Shown: one piece after another, positions 1 through 10,200 of the stretch
Layout of the letters: each line of letters begins with the position of its first letter
How positions within the stretch are numbered: the stretch's first letter is position 1
Source: Flavobacterium defluvii
GTDB lineage: Bacteria > Bacteroidota > Bacteroidia > Flavobacteriales > Flavobacteriaceae
Reading direction: 5' to 3'
NCBI RefSeq assembly: GCF_900129555.1
Contig: NZ_FQWC01000005.1
Coordinates: 124,001-188,000, forward strand
Length of the DNA: 64,000 bases
Program-made: the position numbers and the translations under genes
Notes under the pieces: model-generated
What the model was told of the DNA's origin: nothing
Seen by the model: only the letters and a program-made list of their open reading frames with translations
Databases searched by the model: none

Positions 1-480
1 GGCCGTAATATTTCTGGATGAAGTAAATGAAATTATAGCTGCTCTAGTTGCGCCGCCGGTTCCGCTTACCAGTCTTTCGGCAGTTTTAGCATGTAATGCA
101 TAAGGAACACTTAAAAGCTGGGTAGTGCCCATAATGTTGTAATTTGTTCCTCCGTTTGCGTCAACCTGTGTTTCGATAAAATACGGACCCTTGTCCCACG
201 CAATTGCACTAAAAGTTCCTGTACTGGCCGTTCCTGTTCCTATTTCAAGAGAAACTAAACCATTATTATTTGTTGTTGGAGAATGTGTTTCCTGATAAAC
301 TGTTGTTCCGGTTGCAGTTCCCTGATGCACAATAACTCTAAGACTTATTCTTGAGTTTGCAGCCAAATCATTATTCTGATTTCTTATAATGGCCTGATAA
401 CTCATTTTTTCTGGTGCCTGTGCAAATACTTTGAACGTAAAGGTCACAAATAATAATAGTATGGTAAGCGAAAATTTCAT
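1..480 (-). CDS. Secreted repeat/fibre-like protein, N-terminal part only
   Basis: The reading frame opens at 480 on the minus strand and runs off the window edge, so the C-terminus is missing. The first ~20 residues form a signal peptide ending near VFAQ. The mature start (APEKMSYQAIIRN) is typical of Bacteroidota surface proteins that begin with a small beta-rich domain and continue into fibre or repeat regions. It also contains the common SVPYALHAKTAE motif near residue 135. The exact function cannot be read from this fragment. It lies 11 bp downstream of the next minus-strand gene (492-1016) and may be co-transcribed with it. Confidence 0.7.
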   Translation of the reverse strand, partial: MKFSLTILLLFVTFTFKVFAQAPEKMSYQAIIRNQNNDLAANSRISLRVIVHQGTATGTTVYQETHSPTTNNNGLVSLEIGTGTASTGTFSAIAWDKGPYFIETQVDANGGTNYNIMGTTQLLSVPYALHAKTAERLVSGTGGATRAAIISFTSSRNITA

Positions 481-491
481 TATGCTATGCT

Positions 492-1016
492 TTATTTTTT
501 TAATATTTTAAATGATTTCAAAATGTGATTGTCTACATACACCACAAGGATATAAATAGAAGGACTAAGATTATTTAAGCTAACCTGGGTATCATCCTGA
601 TTAATTTTGTTTTGTTTTATTAATCTGCCCTGAATGTCGTAAAGTTTAAAGGATCGGTTTTCGCTTTCCAGTTCATATCCTTTCATGCTTACATTAACAA
701 AATCTGCTGCCGGATTTGGAAAAACAAATATTTCTGTTTTAGGCTCTTCAACCTCTGGCGTGCCCAGATTTTTATCTGATTCCTGCTGTTGAATTCCCTG
801 AGCAACAATATAATCTGCCTGCAATCCTATGTAAGTATAGAATACTTGTCCAATTGAGTATGTCACAGAACCTGAACTACCGCTTGCATTGCTCCCGGAT
901 GGAATTATAGTTTCCATTGTATCGTTTATCTGCGTGGTTTGGCTAATTCCTTTTAAAGGAAAAAAAGCCATCATTATTATGAGTAGATTAAAGATTTTTA
1001 TATTTAAATACTTCAC
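492..1016 (-). CDS. Small secreted protein with type IX secretion C-terminal sorting domain
   Basis: This 174-residue protein has a signal peptide (about residues 1-25, ending KGISQ). Its last ~80 residues match a type A T9SS sorting domain: an EIFVFPNPAADFVNV start, an LYDIQGRLI core, LNNLSPSIYIL and a lysine-rich end (SFKILKK). Such domains send cargo through the type IX outer-membrane translocon. Only ~65 residues lie between the signal and sorting domains, so the cargo is tiny and has no recognised fold. It may form a unit with the adjacent secreted protein on the same strand. Confidence 0.8.
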   Translation of the reverse strand: MKYLNIKIFNLLIIMMAFFPLKGISQTTQINDTMETIIPSGSNASGSSGSVTYSIGQVFYTYIGLQADYIVAQGIQQQESDKNLGTPEVEEPKTEIFVFPNPAADFVNVSMKGYELESENRSFKLYDIQGRLIKQNKINQDDTQVSLNNLSPSIYILVVYVDNHILKSFKILKK

Positions 1017-1838
1017 AGTTTTTATAAGCCTTTTTATTTATACTGCAAAAATATTTAATAGAAAAATAAAATCGATATAACGATTTTTATTTCCGATAAA
1101 CTACACAAAATGTAGTATTTTAGTGACTATTTACCTACATCGAAAAAATGTTTTTTATGCATTTTAAGTCTTTAATACAACTTCGAAAATTAAATATTTT
1201 GATTACAGTATAAAACAGTTAATACTTCTATTAACGCTTATTTATTCTTCTAAATTATATCACTAAATCCTTTTTATTTAATCTTTAATTAATAGGTGCT
1301 TTCGTAAAAAATTCTGCATTAAATTAACACCTAAATTATTGATTATAAATATTTTAAATCAAACAAAGCTAATTGATTTTTTATATCAAAATAAAGTTTT
1401 TCCTTACAAGGGAAAAATTAGTCTTAATAAGGAATTATTGACTTTTAAAACACATTCCGGCAGATGAATTTGGTAATAAATTTACCTGTGAAAATGTAGA
1501 ATGTTTTTGTTTAAAAAATTGACATTAAAAATCCCTCCAATTTTTGATTTTTTTGAAAAGTATAATCCAAAAAATGTCATTCATCGAGAATAATAGCTTT
1601 ATACGGAAAATACAATTATGAGTGAAAAAAAAATCTTTTTTTTGAACTAACTTATTGAATACAAGGCAAAATAAAATTTTAATAGATGTTATAACAATGA
1701 TTAAAAACTACTTATTATTCTTTCATTTATCTATTAACTAACAACCAGTTGTAAATGAATTGTTGGCCCCGACTTAAGTGACTTTTTTTCTAGTTTACCA
1801 TGTATTATTTCGTTCAACTTTAATTTTAAGACATTAAA
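1017..1838. other. Long AT-rich intergenic region before the NRPS/PKS genes
   Basis: These ~820 bp separate the divergent secreted-protein genes from the NRPS/PKS operon. I find no convincing reading frame, RNA gene or terminator. It presumably carries promoters for both directions, but no clear TTTG-N19-TAnnTTTG match stands close upstream of 1839. Confidence 0.5.
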
Positions 1839-4800
1839 ATGAAAAGAGCTAACAACAATAATTTAGGCAACGAGATAAGTTTGACTAAAATGGTTTACCC
1901 AAAAAATGCATTGCATGAACTTTTTGCAGAACAAGCCGAAAAATCTCCAAATGCGATAGCACTCGAATTTGAAAATGAACAGCTTACTTACAGCGAATTG
2001 GCAAAAATGACCAATCAACTGGCAAATTCATTTTCAGCTCAGGGTATATCTTCGGGACAAATTATTGCTGTATCTATGGAGCGAACTCCAAAATTAACGG
2101 CTTCGCTTTTAGCTATTTTACAATGTGGAGCTGCTTATCTGCCTTTAGATCCAAAATTTCCAACTGCACGTTTAGAATTTATGCTGGAAGATTCTGAAGC
2201 CAGTTTTCTATTAACAACAAAATCACTTTTAAGTTCGTTACCCCATTATTCAAAAACCATAGTAATTGAAGATACATTAGCTTCACTTGAACAGCATTCA
2301 ACTCTACCGCTCTCTGCCGGCGTTTCTCAAAGTTTTGCTGCTTATATGATGTATACTTCTGGTTCTACAGGAAAACCTAAAGGAGTAACTGTTACGCACA
2401 AAAATTTAGTCAACTTTCTTTATAGCATGGCTATTGAGCCGGGCATAACTGCAGAAGACAAATTGCTTTCTATAACTACTATTTCTTTTGATATCGCTGG
2501 TTTAGAACTTTTTCTGCCATTAATAAAAGGCGCTTCGGTAGTTTTTGCCGATTACGAAACTACCCGCGATGGTCAGCTTTTACTTAATCTTTTACAAGAA
2601 AAGAAAATTACAATAATGCAGGCAACGCCAACAACCTGGCAGTTATTACTTGACTCCGGATGGAAAAATCCGCTCGCATTAAAAGCTCTGTGCGGCGGAG
2701 AAGCAATGCCTTTAAATCTTGGCCGTCAATTAACGGCAAAATGTGATTCACTTTGGAATATGTACGGCCCAACCGAAACTACTATTTGGTCTGCAGTAAA
2801 ACAAATTCATGCTGATGATGAATTAATTACAATTGGATTACCTATTGCAAATACACAAATTTATTTATTAGATGAAGAAAGAAAAGCAGTTGCTCCGGGA
2901 ATAATTGGAGAAATAGTTATTGGCGGAGACGGAGTTGCAGAAGGTTACTGGAAACGTCCGGAACTTAATGCAGAAAAATTCATTCAAAATCCGTTTTCAT
3001 CCGAACCAAATTCTATTTTATACCGAACAGGAGATCTTGGAAAATTACTGCCAAACGGAGAATTTCAATGTTTAGGCCGAATCGATCATCAGGTAAAAAT
3101 TAGAGGGCATCGTATTGAATTGGGCGAAATAGAAGCCACATTAAACAGTCTTTCAGGAATAAAACAATCTGCTGTTGTTGTAAGCAATTCTATTGGAAAT
3201 GAAGATAAACTTATTGCTTATTTAAAATCCGGCGAACTATTGCAGGATGAAAAAACAATACAAGTAGCACTTGCTAAAATTTTACCCGAAATATTAATTC
3301 CGTCAAAATACATTTGGGTAGAAGACTTTCCGATAACCCCAAATGGAAAAATTGACAAAAAGAATCTACCTGTTCCTGAATATAACAGACCCGATTCTGC
3401 TCCGCTTTTCAAAAAACCAAACACGCCATTAGAAAAAGAAATTGCAAAAATCTGGGCAGATGAATTGAAAATATCGAATATAGGTATCGATGACGATTTT
3501 TTTGATATGGGCGGAAGCTCGGTTTTGGCACAAAAAGTAACCACAACAATGAGACAGAATTTATTAAAAGATGTTCCTGTTTCAAAAATTTATATTCACC
3601 CAACCATAAGAGAACTTGCAGCTATTTTAGAAGAAAATAACAGCGAAAACAATAGCAGAGAAGATGTATTTTCATTTAAGGAAAACAACAATAAAACAAC
3701 TTCTGCAGATATTGCCGTAATTGGTATGGCCGGAAGATTTCCAGGTTCAGACACAATCGAAGAATTATGGGAAAATCTGCGAGACGGAAAAGAAACAATT
3801 TCTCTTTTTACAAAAGATGAACTCGATCCAAGTCTGCCTGAAAACCTTCGTAAAGATCCGCTTTATATAGGCGCAAGAGGAATTTTACCTATAGCCAAAA
3901 CATTCGATGCCAATTTCTTCGGATTAAATCCGCAGCTTGCCGCCGCAATGGATCCGCAAATACGGGTATTTATGGAGATTTGTTTCGAAACTCTGGAGCA
4001 AGCCGGACATCTGCCAAAACATTATAAAGGCAGTATTGGTGTATACTCAGGAAGTGAAATAAACAGTTATTTTGAAAACAATATTTTTCTGAATAAAGAA
4101 CTAAAAAGTTCAGTTGGCGAACTCCAGATTTATACCGTAAACGGAAAAGACTTTATTGCACCTCGTACTTCATATCATTTAAATTTAAAAGGCCCTTCTG
4201 TAAGCGTGCATTCTGCCTGTTCTACTTCTTTGCTGGCTGTAGCCGAAGCTGTAAAAGCGATAAGAGCTGGTATGTGCGATGTAGCTCTTGCAGGCGGTTC
4301 AAGCGTAACAGCTCCTATGAACAGCGGTCACCTTTTTGATGACGGATTTATAAAAAGTCCCGATGGCTCTACAAGATCTTTTGATGCTTCGGGAAAAGGA
4401 ACCGTTTTTAGTGACGGTGCAGGGGTAGTTTTATTAAAAAGGCTGGAAGAAGCAGAAAAAGACGGCGATATTATTTATGGCGTAATTAAAGGCGTTGGCG
4501 TTAATAATGACGGAGGCGACAAAGGCAGTTTTATGGCGCCAAGTCCAAAAGGTCAGGCTGGAGCGATTATCAGTGCTTTTAACGATGCTAAAATATCTCC
4601 TTCGACCATAAGTTATATGGAAGCGCACGGAACAGCAACACCTATTGGCGATCCTATCGAAATAGAAGGACTTAAAATTGCATATGGCAAACAGGAAAAA
4701 AATAATTATTGTGCTTTAGGTTCTATAAAAAGTAATCTGGGACATACTACTGCTGCTGCAGGTGTTGCAGGGCTAATAAAAGTTTTGCTTGCAATGCGCC

Positions 4801-7154
4801 ATAAAAAAATTCCGCCAATGGTAAATTTTGTGAAACCAAACCCTAATATAGATTTTTACAACAGTCCGTTTTACATTAACAATGAATTAATTGACTGGAA
4901 AAACGATAGTATACGAAGAGCAGGTGTGAGTTCTTTTGGAATTGGAAGCACAAACGTTCATGCGGTTGTAGAAGAATATGTTTCAAAACCTCAGCAATCC
5001 TCAACAGGAAGACCACTTGAAATTTTAATGTGGTCTGCCAAAAGCAAAAACAGCTTGTTAGGCTACGAAAATGCTTTGGGGCATTTTGTTGATAAAGCAA
5101 AAGAAATTCCTTTGGCAGATGTGGCTTATTCTTTGAATATGACAAGGGATGATTTCAATCACAGAAGTTTTTTAATTGCCGATTCTTCAAAAAATGCTGC
5201 TGAAAAACTGCTTTCTCTAACTGCAAAAAGTACCAAATCTTCAGTATTAAAAAGTGTCCCTGGCGAAATAGGATTTCTTTTTCCGGGACAAGGTGCACAA
5301 TATTTACAAATGGGAAAAACACTTTATGATAGTGAAAAAGTGTATCGCGACGCCGTTGATAAATGTGCCGAATTACTGGTAGAAGACTTACAATTAGATA
5401 TTCGCACTATACTATATCCCGAAATTAATTCTACCGAAGCCGAAGAGCGTTTAAAAGACACTCGCTTAACACAGCCAAGTTTATTTGTTACCGAATATGC
5501 TTTGTCTCAGTTATGGCTTAGCTGGGGCATTAAACCAACTTTTTTGTGCGGCCACAGCATTGGTGAATTTGCAGCAGCACATTTAGCCGGAATTATGAGT
5601 TTAAAAGATGCTTTGCGTGTAGTTGCCGTAAGAGGAAAATTAATGAGCGGACTTCCGGGCGGATCAATGTTAGCCGTAAGAGTTCCAATAGAAAAATTAC
5701 AGGAATTAATTCCGGATACCCTTTCGATTGCGGCCATAAATTCAAATCAGTTTTGTGTGGTTTCGGGCACTAAAGAAGATATTGCGCTTTTTAATCAGGA
5801 ACTGGATTCAAATGAAATTCCAAACAAACTGCTTCTTACAAGTCATGCATTTCATTCTTTTATGATGAATCCTATTTTGGAAAGTTTTAAAAATGAAATA
5901 GAAAAAATAAAATTAAGTATTCCGAGATTACCTATTATTTCGACAGCAACAGGAACCTGGCTCACAGACACCGAAGCCACAAATCCGGAATATTGGGTTA
6001 ATCAGTTAAAAAATACCGTAAGATTTGCAGATGCAATGGATACGGCTTTTGAATTAGAAGATTTTGTTTTGTTAGAAGTTGGTCCGGGCCAAACACTTAT
6101 TACTTTAGCACGCCAGCAGGCTGCAGGAAAAGTTATTGCCGCTTTTGCGAGTATCAATTTTCCTAAAGAGGAAAATGATAATGAATATGCCACTTTATTA
6201 AATGCTTTGGGCGATTTATGGTTAAGAGGAATAAATCCGGACTGGAAATCTTTTTACAGTCAGCAGCAAAGACAAAAAATTGAACTGCCGGGTTATGTTT
6301 TTGACCGAAAACCCTGCTGGATTGAACCTCTAAATACTCTTGAAAATATTGTTGTTCAAAAAACTGCTGCGGCTGATATACAAAATATTTCGTATAATGA
6401 AGAACCTTTAACAAGTACAACCAATTCAAGAAAAGATTCGATTCTTATTCAGATTTCAGAAATTATAAAAAATGCCTCAGGAATAACGTACGATTCTGAT
6501 TCGGCTGAAAATACATTTTTAGAATTAGGGCTGGATTCTTTATCGTTAACCCAATTATCAGGAAAATTGAAAAAAGAATTTGATCTTCCTATTACTTTCA
6601 GACAACTTAACGAAACTTATTCAACACCGGCACTTTTAGCAGATTATATTGAACTTAATCTTCCTGAAAAAGTTAAAACCAAAGAAAACGAAATTATTAT
6701 CAATCAAACTGCTGAACCTTTTATTCAGCCAAATAATACAACGGTATCAGCAAATGAAAATCAAGTTTCATTAGAAGATATTATACATCAAATTCAGCTT
6801 TTGAGCCAAAAAGTAGACCAATTACAAAACTTAAAAAACTCATCAGTAAACGGAAATACTTCATTTGTAAATTTAAAAGTAAAACATTTTGAGGCAGTTA
6901 AATTAAATAATGATGATCGTGTAACCAATGGAAATAATGGAGTCCATAAAAAAGGAAAGATTTTCGACATTTCTAAAATTACCAATCAGCCATTTTTTGA
7001 AACCAATACTGCTTCTGAAAAGAAATATACCATAATGGCAAACGAACCTCCTGTTGAAGGGAGTAAACTGGGACGTGATGAAAACGGAAATCCGGCCTGG
7101 TTTATCGAAGATCCATCTCAAAGCGGAAACTTTAAAAGGATAAATCTTAAATAA
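1839..7154 (+). CDS. Hybrid NRPS/PKS subunit, A-PCP-KS-AT-ACP
   Basis: A 1771-residue assembly-line protein that loads an amino acid and extends it by one ketide unit. Domains in order: adenylation (~20-515; YTSGSTGKPKG near 170, YGPTETT, NGKIDKK at the end); carrier (MGGSS, Ser near 560); ketosynthase (~625-1060; SACSTS with Cys near 793, EAHGTAT and SNLGHT histidines); acyltransferase (~1140-1440; GHSIGE with Ser near 1239 and HAFH, the malonyl-type motif); carrier (LGLDSLS, Ser near 1563). There is no condensation domain at the front, as expected of a loading module, and no KR or DH, so the beta-keto group should remain. Specificity residues read by eye as DILQCGMIWK, close to glycine codes. 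The last ~30 residues form a short conserved-looking tail (GRDENGNPAWFIEDP). First gene of the cluster, 79 bp before the second subunit. Confidence 0.93.
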   Translation: MKRANNNNLGNEISLTKMVYPKNALHELFAEQAEKSPNAIALEFENEQLTYSELAKMTNQLANSFSAQGISSGQIIAVSMERTPKLTASLLAILQCGAAYLPLDPKFPTARLEFMLEDSEASFLLTTKSLLSSLPHYSKTIVIEDTLASLEQHSTLPLSAGVSQSFAAYMMYTSGSTGKPKGVTVTHKNLVNFLYSMAIEPGITAEDKLLSITTISFDIAGLELFLPLIKGASVVFADYETTRDGQLLLNLLQEKKITIMQATPTTWQLLLDSGWKNPLALKALCGGEAMPLNLGRQLTAKCDSLWNMYGPTETTIWSAVKQIHADDELITIGLPIANTQIYLLDEERKAVAPGIIGEIVIGGDGVAEGYWKRPELNAEKFIQNPFSSEPNSILYRTGDLGKLLPNGEFQCLGRIDHQVKIRGHRIELGEIEATLNSLSGIKQSAVVVSNSIGNEDKLIAYLKSGELLQDEKTIQVALAKILPEILIPSKYIWVEDFPITPNGKIDKKNLPVPEYNRPDSAPLFKKPNTPLEKEIAKIWADELKISNIGIDDDFFDMGGSSVLAQKVTTTMRQNLLKDVPVSKIYIHPTIRELAAILEENNSENNSREDVFSFKENNNKTTSADIAVIGMAGRFPGSDTIEELWENLRDGKETISLFTKDELDPSLPENLRKDPLYIGARGILPIAKTFDANFFGLNPQLAAAMDPQIRVFMEICFETLEQAGHLPKHYKGSIGVYSGSEINSYFENNIFLNKELKSSVGELQIYTVNGKDFIAPRTSYHLNLKGPSVSVHSACSTSLLAVAEAVKAIRAGMCDVALAGGSSVTAPMNSGHLFDDGFIKSPDGSTRSFDASGKGTVFSDGAGVVLLKRLEEAEKDGDIIYGVIKGVGVNNDGGDKGSFMAPSPKGQAGAIISAFNDAKISPSTISYMEAHGTATPIGDPIEIEGLKIAYGKQEKNNYCALGSIKSNLGHTTAAAGVAGLIKVLLAMRHKKIPPMVNFVKPNPNIDFYNSPFYINNELIDWKNDSIRRAGVSSFGIGSTNVHAVVEEYVSKPQQSSTGRPLEILMWSAKSKNSLLGYENALGHFVDKAKEIPLADVAYSLNMTRDDFNHRSFLIADSSKNAAEKLLSLTAKSTKSSVLKSVPGEIGFLFPGQGAQYLQMGKTLYDSEKVYRDAVDKCAELLVEDLQLDIRTILYPEINSTEAEERLKDTRLTQPSLFVTEYALSQLWLSWGIKPTFLCGHSIGEFAAAHLAGIMSLKDALRVVAVRGKLMSGLPGGSMLAVRVPIEKLQELIPDTLSIAAINSNQFCVVSGTKEDIALFNQELDSNEIPNKLLLTSHAFHSFMMNPILESFKNEIEKIKLSIPRLPIISTATGTWLTDTEATNPEYWVNQLKNTVRFADAMDTAFELEDFVLLEVGPGQTLITLARQQAAGKVIAAFASINFPKEENDNEYATLLNALGDLWLRGINPDWKSFYSQQQRQKIELPGYVFDRKPCWIEPLNTLENIVVQKTAAADIQNISYNEEPLTSTTNSRKDSILIQISEIIKNASGITYDSDSAENTFLELGLDSLSLTQLSGKLKKEFDLPITFRQLNETYSTPALLADYIELNLPEKVKTKENEIIINQTAEPFIQPNNTTVSANENQVSLEDIIHQIQLLSQKVDQLQNLKNSSVNGNTSFVNLKVKHFEAVKLNNDDRVTNGNNGVHKKGKIFDISKITNQPFFETNTASEKKYTIMANEPPVEGSKLGRDENGNPAWFIEDPSQSGNFKRINLK

Positions 7155-7233
7155 TAAGTAAAAATCTCAAGGTAATTAATATTCAAAATTGTCAATTTAA
7201 AAATTGTGCAATTCGATTTAAAACATAATACCA

Positions 7234-10200
7234 ATGGAAATCAAATCTCAAATACAAACAGAAATGGAAACTGAAACTTTAATTCGATTCAATCCATTTT
7301 CGCCTGAAATTGAACGTGTAATTCATACAACAAATGCACAACAGGAAATATGGACCGATTGTATTTTTGGAGGCAGCGATGCCAATAGAGCATATAATTT
7401 GTCTGTATCTGTCAAACTCAAAGGCAATTTGATACTAGCTGTTTTTGAGCAAGCAGTAAAAACTCTAATACATCGTCATGAAGGTTTGAGATCTGTATTT
7501 AGCCCGGACGGTCGTTTTATGTGTATTTACACCGAGGTTAATTTTGAAATTTCCCGCAATGATTTTTCTAAAATAAAAACAACAAAAAAAGAAGCTTCTA
7601 TAAATGCTTTTGTCAAAGAAGAAGTGAATGCTCTTTTTGATCTCGTTAACGGACCTTTATTTAAAATTAATTTGCTTAAAATTGATGATCTTGAACATCT
7701 TGTAACTTTAACTATTCATCATATTGTTGGTGACGGATTAAGTATTGATATTATATTAGAAGAACTTGGAGCATTGTATTCTGCATATGCAGAAAGTAAA
7801 GAACCGGATTTGCCAAATCCTGAACGCTTTAGCGAATATGCGGAAAGAATTAATTCTTTTACGGAAAGTAATGAATACAAACATCTTGAAGATTTTTGGC
7901 TGAATATTTATAAAGAATCTGCTCCGGTAATCGAATTGCCTTTAGATTATCCGAGACCTTCTTTGCGCACCTACAACAGCGATCGTATTGATTTTCCACT
8001 AGATCATACACTTACCAATTCATTAAAAACTATAGGAATAAATGTTGGCTGCAGTCTGGTTACTACTTTGCTGGCAGCATTCGAAGTTTTTTTGTGCAAA
8101 ATTACAGGTCAAAATGATTTGGTAGTTGGCTTTCCATCATCAGGAAATACACTTTATGACATGAAACAATTAGTTGGAGATTGTGCAAACCTGCTTCCCT
8201 TACGAAGTAAAATTAATCCCGACGCTACTTTCTTAGAATATTTAAAACAAAGAAATTCTCAGCTCTTTGATGCTTATGAACATCAACAGGTAAGTTTTGG
8301 CCATTTGCTTAAAAGTTTTGCAGTTCAAAGAGATCCATCCAGAATTCCGCTAGTTCCTGTAATATTAACAGTTGATATGAATCGTGACATCGAAAGCGAA
8401 TTTTCGTTTGCAGGACTTTCTCATGAATTAAAAGTGAATCCCAGACAATTTGGAACTTTTGAAATCCAGCTTCATATTTTCAGAACCAAAAACGGCCCTA
8501 TATTTCAATGGTCATACAATACAACATTGTTTACCAAAGAAAAAATAAATCAAATGATGGTTACACTTCAGGAAACCTTCAACAATTTAATTACCAATGC
8601 CGAAAAACCGTTATCTGAAATAATTGGAAGTCATTATTTAGCCGATTATAATGCCTTGAATAATACAGTAATGCCTTATCCAAATTCAGCTTTAACAGAA
8701 TTACTTCAAAAACAGGCAGAAATAACACCAAACAAAACAGCTTTAGAATTTTATGACTCAAAAACTACTTATTCTCAATTATACCAAAAAGTAAATCAAC
8801 TGGCAAATTATTTAAAAGCACAAGGTGTTCAGTCTGGAGATTTTATAGCAGTTTCTGTTTCGCGCAGTCCGGAACTGCTTTATACTCTGCTTGCTATAAT
8901 GCAGTGCGGTGCGGCATATCTCCCGTTAGATCCAGAATATCCAAAAGAACGTTTAGAATTTATGCTGACAGATTCTGGTGCAAAAGCTTTAATCACCAGT
9001 AAAATGTTATTTGCATCGCTGCCAACATGGCCGCAAACATTTTTTATAGAAGATGCCATGGATTCTTTGAACCATTATTCGTCATCACCTATTTCTGTTG
9101 CAGTTAGTCCAGATAATAATGCTTATATACTTTACACATCCGGATCGACCGGAAATCCGAAAGGCGTTCCTATTACGCATAAAAACTTAGTTAATTTTCT
9201 TTACAGCATGGCTTTGGAACCTGGTCTTGACGAAAATGACAGGTTGCTTTCTATTACTACAATTTCTTTTGACATTGCAGGTTTAGAGCTTTATTTACCA
9301 CTTATAAAAGGCGCGACATTAATTTTGGCAGATCATGAGACTACCAGAGACGGCCGGCTTTTACTTGATTTGGTAAAAAAAGAAAACATCAATTTTCTAC
9401 AGGCAACACCAACAACCTGGTCAATGCTTTTAGACTCTGGCTGGACTCAAAAATTACCTCTAAAAGCTTTATGCGGAGGCGAAGCAATGCCGGCTGATCT
9501 TGCAAAAGAACTTTTGCAGAAATGTGATACACTTTGGAATGTTTATGGCCCAACAGAAACCACAATCTGGTCATCTGTTAAACAAATAAAAACAGAGGAT
9601 AAATTAATAACGATTGGAAAACCAATTGGAAACACGCAGATTTATATCATTGATAATCAAGGTCAGCTTGTCGCACCGGGAAAAATTGGTGAAATTGCAA
9701 TTGGCGGCGATGGCGTTGCAAAAGGATATTGGAACAGACCGGAATTAACATTTGAAAAATTTATTGAAAACAAATTTTCTTCCAATAAAAATAACTTGCT
9801 ATATCGCACGGGCGATTTAGGGAAATTACTTCCAAATAACGAAATTGAATGTTTAGGACGTCTGGATCAACAAGTCAAAATTAGAGGACATCGTATCGAA
9901 CCTGGCGAAGTAGAACAAGCTTTACTACTTCTTGATGGTATAAAATATGCTGTTGTTTTGGCAGATGAAAATTTTCTTATCGCTCATATCGTTCCTGATT
10001 CTGATCTGGAAAATGCTGAGAGTCAAATTCCTTTATGGCGTGAAGCTTTAACTTCTAAGCTTCCTGCACAGTTAATTCCGCATGACTTTAATTTATTGGA
10101 AAAAATCCCAACAACATTAAACGGAAAAATAGACCGTAAAGCATTATCGAAATATAAAACCAATAAAAAACTTCATTACACCGCACCTCGCACAGAAGAA

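Noticed and set aside
889..1080. A 63-codon plus-strand frame opposite the T9SS-sorted protein
   Set aside because: It overlaps the signal peptide of a better-supported gene on the other strand and has no family match.
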